A DNA stretch of 64,000 nt, from contig JAAKDF010000005.1 of the NCBI GenBank assembly GCA_011754105.1, positions 30,471-94,470 on the forward strand, given 5' to 3'. The translations under genes were made by a program, and so were the position numbers. The number at the start of each line of letters is the position of its first letter. Positions within the stretch are counted from its first letter, which is position 1. The DNA comes from Serratia symbiotica (GTDB lineage: Bacteria; Pseudomonadota; Gammaproteobacteria; Enterobacterales; Enterobacteriaceae). Of this stretch, positions 46,232-63,430 are shown piece after piece. The notes below the pieces were generated by a model. That model was not told the DNA's origin, did no database searches, and saw nothing but the letters and a program-made list of their open reading frames with translations.

Positions 46232-46423
46232 TGATAATAACTCTCTCAATACCTGCCGATAAAATATGAATGAAGCCGCAATAGCACTGATCAACGCGAG
46301 GTGTAAGACCAATAATTTGTATAAAAAGTTCAATAAATCATTGTATCAGTCTATAATTATGATAAGAAGAGAACGCGGTAGTCAAAGGGCAAAACTCGTA
46401 GCCAAGTTCCATGGGTAAGAAGC

Positions 46424-46828
46424 TTAGTCACGACGGGGTACTTGGCCACGCAACAAGCCGGATGCGCCTTCTGAATAGTCACGAGGTATTTCTACCGGTG
46501 CTTTATTATTGTCTGCTTCAGCTTCTTCGGTCAACTGATAGCGGAACGATTTTTCCTGGTTTGGCAAATCAGGCAGCAAGTTATTGGAGCTCTTTGCAAT
46601 ATGTTGATATAACTGTCGGTAATCGCTCGCCATGTTATCGAGCAACTCTGCACTGTATGCAAAGTGACCAACCAGTTCCTGGCGGTATTTTTCCAGCTCG
46701 GTTTTGCTCTTATCCAGTTCGTGCTGCAAAACTTGTTGTTGACGTAGTTTACGATTGCCAAAACGCATCGCAACCGCACCGATGACAATGCCGAATACTA
46801 AACTAACCAGCGCATAATCCCAGGTCAT
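46424..46828 (-). CDS. zapG: division/envelope protein ZapG (YhcB, DUF1043)
   Basis: A 134-residue inner-membrane protein with one N-terminal helix (YALVSLVFGIVIGAVAMRFG), a coiled coil (LRQQQVLQHELDKSKTELEKYRQEL) and a variable cytoplasmic tail ending DYSEGASGLLRGQVPRRD. It interacts with the divisome and affects cell shape and lipopolysaccharide control in E. coli. Sits between degQ and the divergent zapE as in other Enterobacterales. Intact. Confidence 0.92.
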   Translation of the reverse strand: MTWDYALVSLVFGIVIGAVAMRFGNRKLRQQQVLQHELDKSKTELEKYRQELVGHFAYSAELLDNMASDYRQLYQHIAKSSNNLLPDLPNQEKSFRYQLTEEAEADNNKAPVEIPRDYSEGASGLLRGQVPRRD

Positions 46829-47098
46829 AATGACTCCTTTTGTGACTTAGTTGTTCTGAAGGGATTTTTCACTTAATAATATCCACTATAACCGTTAACC
46901 TTATCCGAGTGGAATCCTGAAGCGTATTTGCAGGTTCTTTTAGCATTACCCGGAGCTGGAATTTGTGGCAATAATAGCGCAAAATAGTCTAAATTTCCCG
47001 CTAATTTTAGCTAAATAATTTCTTATATCCGAAAAATTTCGGAGTAGTCGCAGTTCCGAAAAGTGCAGGGGATCACGTTCATAGGGAAGATCGAATAG

Positions 47099-48226
47099 AT
47101 GCAGGAACAATCACCGATATCCTGTTACCATCAGGCGCTTAATACAGGGAAATATCAGGCCGATGAGGTGCAACGCCAGGCTGTTGCTCAATTGAATCGT
47201 ATTTACCAGGGGCTGCAAAAAGCACCAGCGGTGAGCGTGCCAACCGGCTGGCTGGGTAGTAAACTCAGCCGCTGGTTGGGGAAAAGCATTGAAACGGCCC
47301 AACAACGCACGATACAGGGGCTTTATATGTGGGGCGGTGTCGGGCGTGGCAAAACCTGGCTGATGGATATGTTCTTTCACAGCCTGCCTGGGGATCGCAA
47401 ACTACGACTGCATTTCCACCGCTTTATGCTACGTGTGCATGAACAATTGATTGAGTTACAAGGGCAGGAAAACCCGCTGGAAAGCATTGCCGATGGGTTC
47501 AAGTTGCAAACTGATGTGCTGTGCTTTGACGAATTCTTTGTCTCCGACATCACTGATGCCATGCTGCTGGGCACATTGTTACAGGCATTGTTCGCGCGTG
47601 GCATTACGTTGGTAGCTACTTCCAATATTCAGCCAGATTCTCTGTATAGCAATGGTTTACAGCGGGCGCGCTTCTTGCCTGCTATAGATCTGATTAATAA
47701 GTACTGCGACGTGATAAACATCGATGCCGGCATCGACTACCGCTTACGAACTCTAACGCAGGCACAACTGTATTTGATGCCACTTAATGCGCAGACGCGA
47801 GAGACTTTAGATAGGATGTTTATCACGCTGGCTGGCAAGTACGGGGAAGATGCACCGATGTTGCAGGTCAATCATCGGCCTTTGCAGGCGATCCGCGCGG
47901 TGGATGGAGTGCTAGCGGTGGAGTTCCACACCCTGTGTGAGGAAGCGCGTAGCCAGTTGGACTATATTGTTCTATCGCGTCGGTACCGTAGTGTGATGAT
48001 ATACAATGTGCAAATAATGGGGCAGAGAAAAGAAAACACCGCCCGTCGCTTCTTGGCGCTAGTAGATGAATTCTATGAGCGCCACGTTAAACTAATGATC
48101 GCTGCTGAGGCTTCAATGTTTGAGATCTACCAAGGGGAACAGTTAAAGTTTGAATATCAACGCTGCCTATCGCGTTTACAAGAGATGCAGAGTGAGGAGT
48201 ATCTCAAGCTGCCGCACCTGCCATAA
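47099..48226 (+). CDS. zapE: cell division ATPase ZapE (YhcM)
   Basis: AFG1-type AAA ATPase that associates with the Z ring under low oxygen or heat. 375 residues; P-loop GGVGRGKTWLMDMFF near residue 84, Walker B VLCFDEFFVSDI near 145, sensor-like LVATSNIQPDSLYSNGLQR. C-terminal arginine-rich YIVLSRRYRSVMI. Length and motifs are normal. Divergent from zapG. Followed by rplM after 380 bases. Confidence 0.94.
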   Translation: MQEQSPISCYHQALNTGKYQADEVQRQAVAQLNRIYQGLQKAPAVSVPTGWLGSKLSRWLGKSIETAQQRTIQGLYMWGGVGRGKTWLMDMFFHSLPGDRKLRLHFHRFMLRVHEQLIELQGQENPLESIADGFKLQTDVLCFDEFFVSDITDAMLLGTLLQALFARGITLVATSNIQPDSLYSNGLQRARFLPAIDLINKYCDVINIDAGIDYRLRTLTQAQLYLMPLNAQTRETLDRMFITLAGKYGEDAPMLQVNHRPLQAIRAVDGVLAVEFHTLCEEARSQLDYIVLSRRYRSVMIYNVQIMGQRKENTARRFLALVDEFYERHVKLMIAAEASMFEIYQGEQLKFEYQRCLSRLQEMQSEEYLKLPHLP

Positions 48227-49443
<1,217 letters not shown>

Positions 49444-49473
49444 TCTTTACTCCTTAAGCAATTTGGGTTGCGC

Positions 49474-49507
49474 AAAACCCGGTGCAGTTCGCTGCACCGG
49501 GTTTTTT
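49474..49507 (+). terminator. rho-independent terminator of rplM-rpsI
   Basis: AAAACCCGGTGCAG, TTCG tetraloop, CTGCACCGGGTTTTTT: a textbook GC-rich stem with U-run. Confidence 0.95.
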
Positions 49508-49762
49508 ATGCTTCAAAATAGGCATATCCCTACTAAAATGCTTGTAATATCAAAAATAAAAAATAAAAAATAAAATTGTCGCTTGGCTCCCACAAAACAA
49601 GTAAATTCTGGTAGAATTCCCCCTACTTTTCCACCTTTTTGCCGTCAGTTTAACTCCAAAGTCGGTTTTATGGCCAGGTTGGTTGCGGGCTGCCTGTATG
49701 TGGCGTGAAAGATGAAGGTGAGCTAGCTATCCGCAGTATTGTTAAATAACTTGGAGGGTTTC

Positions 49763-50410
49763 ATGGTTGTCGCTGCCAACAAACATTCGGTAATGACACT
49801 GTTCTCTGGCCAGACCGACATTTTTAGCCATCAAGTACGTATCGTACTTGCGGAGAAAGGTGTCAGCGTCGAGATTAAGCAGGTCGAGATGGATAACCTG
49901 CCGCAGGATTTGATTGACCTCAATCCTTACCAAACATTGCCGACACTGGTCGATCGCGAACTGACCTTGTATGAATCCCGCATAATTATGGAATACCTTG
50001 ATGAGCGTTTCCCACACCCACCACTGATGCCAGTTTACCCGGTCGCTCGCGGTGAAAGCCGGTTAATTATGCTACGTATTGTGAAAAACTGGTACTCGCT
50101 GATGAATAATATTAAGCAGAGCAGCGGCCAGGAAGCGGAATCCGTTCGTCGCCAACTGCGCGAAGAACTGCTGGCGATCGCACCGATCTTTGGCCAAACT
50201 GCCTACTTTATGAGTGAAGAATTCAGCCTAGTGGATTGCTACCTAGCCCCGTTACTGTGGCGCTTGCCGCAGTTGGGTATTGAACTAAGCGTAAGCGGTG
50301 ATAGCTCCAAAGAGCTTAAAGGGTACATGACCCGCGTATTCGAACGTGATGCGTTCCTGGCTTCTCTGACTGAAGCCGAGCGCGAAATGCGTCTATATAC
50401 TCTAGGCTAA
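49763..50410 (+). CDS. sspA: stringent starvation protein A SspA
   Basis: RNA-polymerase-associated protein with glutathione-S-transferase fold; affects stress and acid-survival genes by lowering H-NS levels in E. coli. The ATG at 49763 after GGAGGG gives 215 residues (MVVAANKHSVMTLFSGQTD). The conserved surface ERFPHPPLMPVYPVARGESR is present. C-terminal helical domain intact (LVDCYLAPLLWRLPQLGIEL). First gene of sspAB; its partner sspB is broken. Confidence 0.95.
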   Translation: MVVAANKHSVMTLFSGQTDIFSHQVRIVLAEKGVSVEIKQVEMDNLPQDLIDLNPYQTLPTLVDRELTLYESRIIMEYLDERFPHPPLMPVYPVARGESRLIMLRIVKNWYSLMNNIKQSSGQEAESVRRQLREELLAIAPIFGQTAYFMSEEFSLVDCYLAPLLWRLPQLGIELSVSGDSSKELKGYMTRVFERDAFLASLTEAEREMRLYTLG

Positions 50411-50415
50411 GTATT

Positions 50416-50903
50416 ATGGACATCTCTCATATGACTCCGCACCGTCCGTAACTGCTGCGGGCAATCTATGATTGGCTGCTTGATAACCAATTGACGCCGC
50501 ACCTGGTAATAGGTATTACTTGCCCTGGTGTTCAGGTGAGATGGAATTTGCTCGCGATAATCAGATTGTATTGAATATAACGCTGCACGCAGTCGGCAAT
50601 CTGGAACTAGGCGATGACGAAGTGCGCTTCAACGCGCAATTCGCCGGTGTGCCGCATCAAGTTTCATTACCTATGGCTTCTGTGCAGGCGATTTATGCAC
50701 GTGAGAACGGCGCAGGTAGTCTATTCGAATCGGAGGCTGCCTACGCAGTAGAAGAAGTTAGTATTGAAAGTCTGGACAATAAGACACACCCTGTGGAAAG
50801 CTTGATATCGGTGGTTGACATTAATCCCCCAGAGACGAGTGATGGCAGCGGTTCGTCGCCATCGGCGGGTGGCCGCCGCCCGTCACTGCGCATGGTTAAA
50901 TAA
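50416..50903 (+). pseudogene. sspB: sspB pseudogene (ClpXP specificity adaptor)
   Basis: SspB delivers ssrA-tagged proteins to ClpXP. It starts five bases after sspA with MDISHMTPHRP, then TAA replaces the tyrosine codon at position 12. Reading on, LLRAIYDWLLDNQLTPHLV is intact until a frameshift near 50537 (VQV to MEFARDNQIVLNI). The rest, including DEVRFNAQFAGVPHQVSLPM and the ClpX-binding tail GRRPSLRMVK, is well kept in one frame. Two lesions in otherwise good sequence suggest recent loss. Confidence 0.88.
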
Positions 50904-50926
50904 AAGGCTCGGCATGCCGAGCCTTT
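50903..50926. terminator. bidirectional terminator between sspB and gltD
   Basis: Perfect palindrome AAAGGCTCGGC-AT-GCCGAGCCTTT overlapping the sspB stop; converging genes on both sides. Confidence 0.85.
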
Positions 50927-50944
50927 AAGCAAGGGCTAGTGAGC

Positions 50945-56838
<5,894 letters not shown>

Positions 56839-57142
56839 ATTCAGTGAACCTCCCCAGGTTTTGTATGACTCCTACAACCTGCTACGATGGGGCTTATCAA
56901 CTTCACGCAGAAATCTAATCAGCAAGTTAACCCGCCAATCGATTTTTCGCCCTCTGTTAATGGCTGCTCGTGACAATTTTGACAATTGGTGTATGACTTA
57001 TTTTTAAGAGAATGTCTTAAGTGATTGCATAAATATGACGAGACGTCCACTCGACTAGAAAGCGTCCAGTTAACGTCCAACTTAGCGAGAAAGAATACGC
57101 AGGTCAAATATAGGAGCAAGATAAAACTTTATTGCGTCTGTA
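56839..57142. promoter_or_regulatory. upstream region of gltBD
   Basis: About 300 bases between gltB and an IS element. It should hold the gltBD promoter (Lrp-activated in E. coli), but no box could be assigned with confidence. No gene seen. Confidence 0.4.
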
Positions 57143-58156
57143 GGCGTTGTTGAATAAATCGGATTTGGAATAAATAGTCCCCTGAATGTAAATATTTCAG
57201 GCAACGCGTACAGTTTCTGGCATACCTGCAATAGTCATCTTGTTTAATGCACAGATCATGTCCATAGCCTCTGCAACTTGCACATCATAATCTCGCAGAG
57301 AAAGGTGACTACCAAATAGCTTTTTTACTCTGTACATTGCTATTTCGGCTATATAACGTCGGTGGTAGCCTGTCATACTTTTCCTCCGTGTGTTGTCTCC
57401 GGGAATGCACTAGTTCCCCACCGCTTGATTTCAGTTTGCATAGTATGCCGACCAATAACGGGCTCCGCTTCTGTGCGATATTAACGCCATGATCTTCTTG
57501 CTCTTTAACTAATCATGATTCACTCGCCTATCTTAAGCCCCATCCGCCGAGGCGACTTTGATTTTACGGTACCTTCTGGCGGATGAGACCTGGTAAGGCT
57601 TCTGTATCTGTGATATTGCTTAAGGCAAGATCAGCACAGATGACCTCATGTGTTTCTGTATCTACGGCTAAATGTAGTTTTCGCTAGAACCGCCGTTTTA
57701 CCTGACCGGGTTTTATAACAAGGTGTGCAATTTCACCCGGCATTGGGATTTTAAATAGAACATTGACGGACTTATCCAGCTTACTGATACAGGTGTAGTC
57801 CAGGCAGTTCAACGGCACTTTTATCAGTGTAACAATTAAGTCGATGAAGCTCTGGAGGGCACGAAGTATCAGGCCGACAAATCAGTTTCAGTATCAAGGC
57901 GCGGGGCATTGCCATGCCATATAGGAATAATGTTGTGGGCGACTACGCAGAGAAGGTTTTGCCTCGTAGTACCAGGAGTAAAGTGCCGTTTCATCCACCT
58001 AGAAAGTGAGTGAACCCCGAGTGATCAAAGCGTTGTTGTAAGCCTTCCAGTTAGTGATCTTAAACTTTTACTTGGCTACGCAATATCACTATTTTGATAG
58101 AAGGAGAGTCATCTGATCCTTGTACCGGAAAATGTTTGATTTATTTAACAACGCTC
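57143..58156 (-). mobile_element. IS903-like element copy G, near full length but defective
   Basis: Minus-oriented, from GGCGTTGTTGAATAAATC (right end) to a left end reading GATTTATTTAACAACGC. About 1.01 kb, same size as copy B. No transposase ORF over 60 codons survives in the track. TGA at the shared site (near 57432) and DSTGLK segment missing (near 57707). No 9-bp target duplication is visible. Confidence 0.9.
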
Positions 58157-58498
58157 CATATGGCTGCAGCCGGCAAATTGCTATCAGGTTAGGTTTATTA
58201 ACTTGCGAATTGTTTCATATCAAGTAAAAATTCAACAGTAGTATTATAGTAGTAATACTATATCTGCCTGTTAAATTTCTGTATTATTCCCCTCTCGTGT
58301 AAGCCAGATTTTGCAGGAGAAAAGCCCTATCGGCTTTAAGCACCATCAACAAAGACATTCCTCTTGCCTATTCTCTCTGTTTCAATGTAGCTTGGCAGAT
58401 TATGATAAAAGGTCGACTACGACAATGCATCTGTCATGCGGCACTTAGGTAAAAAGGCGCCGAGATAGTCAAGGCGCTTCAGATTTTGGCTCAGTAAA
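58157..58498. other. intergenic region downstream of bssS with small hairpins
   Basis: No gene recognised. AAAGCCCTATCGGCTTT near 58322 and, on the minus strand, AGCGCC ... GGCGCCTTTTT around 58455-58482 look like small terminators; the second would end bssS. Confidence 0.5.
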
Positions 58499-58753
58499 TC
58501 AATGTTTGCTTATATTGTGAGCTTGATAATCTGTAGACTGAATCTTGGCGATACCGGCTTCTAATATGTTAATTAATTGACGAGCGACATCTGTAGTAAG
58601 CCAAAGCGTTCTGTCTACTTGAGCTTCTTCGGGAGTTTGGTCTAGTGAAGACAGGTAATGAAGGCGTATCATCATGGCATCGTAAATATCTACAGTGCTG
58701 ATATCCCACCCAACAAGCGGGTGTGTCTGAATTACTTTATCGTTTCTGTACAT
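58499..58753 (-). CDS. bssS: biofilm regulator BssS (YceP)
   Basis: 84-residue cytoplasmic protein affecting biofilm formation and indole/AI-2 related signalling in E. coli. QTHPLVGWDISTVDIYDAMMIRLHYL and LWLTTDVARQLINILEAGIAKI match BssS closely; length is identical. The order bssS-dinI-pyrC is as in E. coli, but dinI and pyrC are dead. Intact. Confidence 0.93.
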   Translation of the reverse strand: MYRNDKVIQTHPLVGWDISTVDIYDAMMIRLHYLSSLDQTPEEAQVDRTLWLTTDVARQLINILEAGIAKIQSTDYQAHNISKH

Positions 58754-59018
58754 AAAGACCCCTTATTAAGTAGTAGCTACCCTGAGTGACTAACGAGGAT
58801 CAATGCGGCTTATCATCATAAGAGCAACTACAGTATACGCATCTGATTGCATTATTGGCGCTTTTCACTACTTATTTTGCAAAATAAATATTTATTCACC
58901 AATTTTATCGGTGAATTGAATGATTAATAATGGTTGTATCGAAGTTGGGTGGCGGAATGCTAAAAATAAAACAGTTGGATAACTAGGCAAAAATCGGTAA
59001 AAAGCAGCATTGCTGTAT

Positions 59019-59260
59019 TTATTCTGTACTGAACCACTCGCCCGCATTTTCACACATTTCCTGGAGTATTCCCTCGATCAGATCCCAGTCGGTATTCCTC
59101 CCCCGTAGCACTGATAGCCAGTTAGCGCTGGCATAACGTACCTAAATTACGGCGTCAGGAAATTGGCGGTTCACCTGCCTGCTCTCAGCTCGATGGTCAG
59201 AGCCTCAATAGCTCCTGATGGCAGCGGCTTATTTTTATCTATAGTGACTTCAACACGCAC
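59019..59260 (-). pseudogene. dinI: dinI pseudogene (RecA modulator)
   Basis: From a GTG at 59260 the minus strand reads RVEVTIDKNKPLPSGAIEALTIELR, then frame breaks, RYASANWLSVL in another frame, and the end AGEWFSTE with TAA at 59019. DinI modulates RecA filaments in the SOS response. At least two frameshifts. Confidence 0.8.
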
Positions 59261-59339
59261 ATTTATTACTAAAGTATTTTACTGATTTTTTATATGGTTT
59301 CTCCTCTGTGGGAGCAATAATAACGCTAAAAAAGATTAG

Positions 59340-60376
59340 CCATTTATCGACCAGTTCAGGGGTTAGCCAGCAAAGAAAGGTATGACATATTCGTTGCCCA
59401 TAGCTATCTCTGCTAGTTGAGTGGTCGGCACGCGTTGCAGCTCGATAAAATCTTCATTGATAGGCCATAGAAGCGCGGCCCTTTCATTGAGAGGAACGCT
59501 TCAAAGTATTGCAACGCGTCTAGTTGCTCAAAGAACGCGTCTAGTTGCTCAAAGACAGTGGTGTAGGCCGATATCGCGTTCGGGGCATTGAACACTCCTG
59601 CGCAACCGCAGTCGGATTCTTTACGGTATTTAGTGTGCGGTGCTGATTCAGTACCGAGAAAAAATGATCATAACCTCTGGTGGCCGCTTTACACAGCGCT
59701 ATCTGATGAATATTACGTTTGAGGATCGGCAGACAAAAGAGCGGACGAATCCCTTCAACCAACATAAGATATTGCGGTGTAATGGTGGTACCAAGGAATC
59801 GATCGCCATCCTGCACATATTGAAACGCTGCTTTGGTGATGATGTGCTCGAAAACAATTTTTAGTTCGGGGAACTGTAGGCGGATTGGCGCCATCACTTA
59901 GTCAATAAAGCGCGCCTCGCTGTCGAATATATCGACATCGACATAGGTGACTTATCCATATATTAGTAGTGGCATGCCGATTTTTTGCATTTCTGAAACA
60001 GTGAATAAATGCCTTTTACATTACTCACGCCGGGGCTGGCGTTGGTAGTGGCATTTGCTAGATACAGTTTAGCGGCGGTAAATACACCTTGTTCAAATCA
60101 GTTAACGAGTTCTTTAGCGGAGAGAGAGTTTGTCAGGTAGCAGGTCTTCAGCGTGGTGAAGATGTCGCCCTGCAGCACTGCGGACAGTATGCGCTGACGG
60201 TAGGCGCGAGTGTCGTATACAGTGGTGATTGACGGATCCAGGTTTGGAATCAATATCGCCATGATACACACCTGACTGGTATAGGGCACCACCGTTTTCA
60301 GCATCTCGCCGTTACGTAGATGGGTATGCCACTCATCAGGGCGGCGAATTTTTAGGGCTTGGAGTTGTGCAGCCAT
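59340..60376 (-). pseudogene. pyrC: pyrC pseudogene (dihydroorotase)
   Basis: Third step of pyrimidine synthesis. Start at 60376: [28 protein letters not shown], with the zinc HxH motif kept. Then stops, VHGEVTHVDVDIFDSEARFID-like fragments, [37 protein letters not shown] and [20 protein letters not shown] 21-base in-frame tandem duplication at 59514-59556 repeats FEQLDAF. The catalytic carbamate lysine and aspartate regions are damaged. Without pyrC the cell would need external pyrimidines unless a paralogue exists. Confidence 0.9.
59514..59556. repeat. 21-bp tandem duplication inside pyrC remnant
   Basis: GCGTCTAGTTGCTCAAAGAA occurs twice in succession (second copy with a changed end), adding seven codons. 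Confidence 0.85.
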
Positions 60377-60858
60377 GTTGCTGGCTCCGACGTTCAGAAA
60401 ACATTTATCTATAAGTGAATAATGGGGTTATCAACGCCGGAGTGTAAGGATAAGCGTAAAATTTCCTTGATGCATCTGTTTGTTGCGACCAAGTTCAAAT
60501 CAATTGGCTATTGGCCATATAGCGGTAGGGATTTTAATGCTCATGGTGATTGAAGCACCCAGAGCCTGGTCTTTATCATCTGGATAGGAGGAAAGAAATG
60601 GAAATAAACGTTATTGCTAGGCGACAACAGAAACCTGAGTTTTCGTCTGTCGTCAGCGATGCAAGACACGATCTTATTTAACTAAGATGCAAAAATTTAG
60701 GTAACCTACAGAACGATCCGCTCTACGATTTGGAAAATCCGGATACCTTCGACAGCTTTGAGCGTTGGGCTAGCAGTGAAACCTTGGATAAACCTAGTGT
60801 AGCCAGGCATTTCCAATTGTTTATCAGCCAGGTTGATGGCAAGTTGGATATGTTAGGT
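60377..60858 (+). other. decayed region with unrecognised coding remnant
   Basis: A GGAGG-preceded ATG at 60598 opens MEINVIARRQQKPEFSSVV and stops after 27 codons; beyond the stop, sequence like LQNDPLYDLENPDTFDSFERWASS continues up to the IS at 60859. This looks like a real but dead protein-coding gene that I cannot name, truncated by the element. The first 200 bases hold the former pyrC promoter. Confidence 0.4.
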
Positions 60859-61172
60859 GGCGTTGTTGAATAAATCGGATTTGGAATAAATAGGCACCTG
60901 CCTAGGCATCTTTCAGACACCTCGTACTGTTTCTGGCATACCTGCGAACATCATCTTGTTTAATGCAAAGATCATGGCCATAGTTTCTGCAACTTGCGCA
61001 TCATAATCTTGCAGAGAAAGGTGACTACCAAATAGCTGTTTTACTCTGTACATCGCTGTTTCGGCTATCTAACGTCGGTGGTAGCCTGTCATACTTTTTC
61101 ACCTTATGTTGTCTCCGGTAAGGCGCTAGTTCGCCTCAATAAAGGGCTCTGCTTCTGGGCAGTATTAACGCC
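60859..61172 (-). mobile_element. IS903-like element copy H, right-end third only
   Basis: Begins GGCGTTGTTGAATAAATCGG and covers the last ~310 bases of the element in minus orientation up to the IPPRSGA codons. It is fused directly to the dusC remnant. Confidence 0.88.
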
Positions 61173-61173
61173 T

Positions 61174-61919
61174 ATGCCCAGAGCTGAATCACGCTATCCG
61201 AACAGCTTCTGGCGCCCTGGTGCGTGTTAGACTGCTGTGTTAACATCGGCAATTGCTGGCGGAGAATGCTGTGTGTGCGGTCGAAATAGGGTCTCACGGT
61301 ATCGATTTCAACTGCGGTTGCCCATCGAAGCTGGTCAACCGCAGCGGCGTTGGGGCGGTACTGCTGAAAGATCCGGTGTTGGCAAACCCGATGCCGGTGA
61401 CGGTTAAATTACGTCTAGGTTTGGATTCTGCCAGCCGTAGCATTGCTGATACTGTGCAGCAGGAGGGAGCCAAATTAGCGGTTAATTGGCGCACTAAAGA
61501 GCGACGGCTACCGAGCAGCGGGTATCAATTGGGCAGCGATTAGCAAGATCCGTCAGCACCTGACCTGACCATCCCGGTAATCGCCAACGGTGAAATCTGG
61601 AACTATCAGAGCGAGCACGATTGCCTACAGGTGACCGGCTGCAACCCGGTAATATTAAGGCGTGGTGCGCTCAACGTACCGAACCTGAGCCGTATGGGTC
61701 AAATATAACGAACCGCGTATGCCTTGGCTACAGGTGTTGCACCTGTGGCAAAAATACGTTCATTTGGGAAAACAGGGTGATACCGGCCAATACCATGTGG
61801 CGCCTATCAAACAGTGGCTGGGCTATTTGCGCAAGGAATATGATGAGTCAACGGTATTGTTTAGCCATATACGTACTCTGATCCATTCCAAGGATATCGC
61901 GCAGGTAATTTGCCGCTGA
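61174..61919 (+). pseudogene. dusC: dusC pseudogene (tRNA-dihydrouridine(16) synthase)
   Basis: 5' part lost at the IS junction. Fragments: [46 protein letters not shown] (with the catalytic GCPSK motif), [42 protein letters not shown] and [14 protein letters not shown], ending AQVICR at 61919. Several frameshifts and stops. DusA at 1070 remains intact, so only part of tRNA dihydrouridine synthesis is lost. Confidence 0.9.
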
Positions 61920-61958
61920 CGAGAAATAATCGCCCCGTCAGCAGTGGCTAGGCTCAAT

Positions 61959-63425
61959 TTAGTGAGAGCCTGGTGCTTCGTGTATATGCTGGTCTTGCTT
62001 AACTTCCTGTGCATGTTTGCGTAGGCCAAACCAACCGAGCACCAGCAGCACGGCCAGCACAGGAATAGTAGCGATAGTCCAAGTGCCATTAGGGTAGTCG
62101 AACGCCATCATAATCACCACCGCTAGCAGAAATGCCAGCGTTAGCCAGGAGGTGAATGGCGCGCCAGGCATTTTGAAGTAGACCGGCTTTGCGTGGCCTG
62201 CGTGGATGGCTTTGCGCAGACCCATTTGACAGACAATGATAAATGCCCAGGAACTAATAATGCCCAGCGAGGCGCTGTTTAACACGATTTCAAATACCCG
62301 CGAAGGCACCAAATAATTTAACAACACACCGATTACGTAGATGCCGCAGGTTACCAGGATGCCGGCATAAGGCACCTGCTTGCTGCTCATTTTAGCCATG
62401 AATTTAGGCGCAGATCCTCCCATCGACAGCGAACGCAGGATACGGCCAGTAGAGTACAGGCCAGAGTTTAGGCTGGACAACGCGGCGGTCAGTACCACGA
62501 TGTTCATGATGGTGCTGATATAAGGCACCCCCAGCTTGCTGAAGAAGGTAACGAACGGGCTTTGACCTGCCTGGTAGGTATTCCAGGGTAACAGCAACAC
62601 CAGCAGTACCACGGAACCTACGTAGAACAGGCTGATACGCAAGATAATGTTATTGATTGCCTTCGGCACCGCTGCTGGCTCCCGGCACTCGCCAGCGGCG
62701 GTGCCGATCAGCTCAATGCCAGCAAAGGCGAAGATCACCCCTTGCACCAATACCAGCGCTGGTAGAAGGCCATGCGGGAACATTCCACCGTTTTCGGTAA
62801 TCAGGTGCAGACCGGTGGTGTTGCCTGCCAGCGGGGTGCCGATACCAAGTAACACCACGCTAGCTATCAAAAACAGTGAGATGGCTGCAACCTTGATCAG
62901 CGCAAACCAGAACTCCATTTCACCAAACCATTTCACGCCGATCATGTTCATTGTAGCGACCACCCCAAGGGCGCAGAGCGCGAACAGCCACTGCGGCACT
63001 TCGGCGAAGGTACCCCAGTAGTTCATATACAGCGCAACTGCGGTAATATCGACGATACCAGTCATCGCCCAGTTAAGGAAGTACATCCAGCCGACGACAT
63101 AAGAGGCTTTTTCGCCGAGGAATTCACGGGCGTAAGAGACGAAGCTGCCGCTGGTAGGGCGGTGCAACACCAACTCACCTAACGCGCGCAAAATGAAGAA
63201 CGAGAAAAACCCGCACACCAGATAAACCAGCGCTAATGCAGGCCCAGCCATTTCTAAACGGCCACCGGTGCCGAGGAACAGGCCGGTTCCGATTGAGCCG
63301 CCGATGGCAATCATTTGTATCTGCCGGTTACCCATGCTTTTGTGATAACCGGCTTCATGGGTATCTAACCAACGTCTTTTGGCTGTGTGCTTGTTATGTG
63401 CAAATTTACTATGTGATTGCATCAT
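61959..63425 (-). CDS. ansP: L-asparagine permease AnsP
   Basis: Amino acid-polyamine-organocation family transporter with about 12 membrane helices, 488 residues. It starts MMQSHSKFAHNKHTAKRRWL (either of the two ATGs may be used) and has the substrate-binding helix IQMIAIGGSIGTGLFLGTGG, then ELVLHRPTSGSFVSYAREF and FAFAGIELIGTAAGECREP. Near-full identity of the remaining blocks to E. coli AnsP as I recall it supports the name over the related CycA, AroP or PheP. It is a rare intact nutrient transporter here. The leader contains an octanucleotide array right beside the ribosome site. Confidence 0.93.
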   Translation of the reverse strand: MMQSHSKFAHNKHTAKRRWLDTHEAGYHKSMGNRQIQMIAIGGSIGTGLFLGTGGRLEMAGPALALVYLVCGFFSFFILRALGELVLHRPTSGSFVSYAREFLGEKASYVVGWMYFLNWAMTGIVDITAVALYMNYWGTFAEVPQWLFALCALGVVATMNMIGVKWFGEMEFWFALIKVAAISLFLIASVVLLGIGTPLAGNTTGLHLITENGGMFPHGLLPALVLVQGVIFAFAGIELIGTAAGECREPAAVPKAINNIILRISLFYVGSVVLLVLLLPWNTYQAGQSPFVTFFSKLGVPYISTIMNIVVLTAALSSLNSGLYSTGRILRSLSMGGSAPKFMAKMSSKQVPYAGILVTCGIYVIGVLLNYLVPSRVFEIVLNSASLGIISSWAFIIVCQMGLRKAIHAGHAKPVYFKMPGAPFTSWLTLAFLLAVVIMMAFDYPNGTWTIATIPVLAVLLVLGWFGLRKHAQEVKQDQHIHEAPGSH

Positions 63426-63430
63426 CCGTC

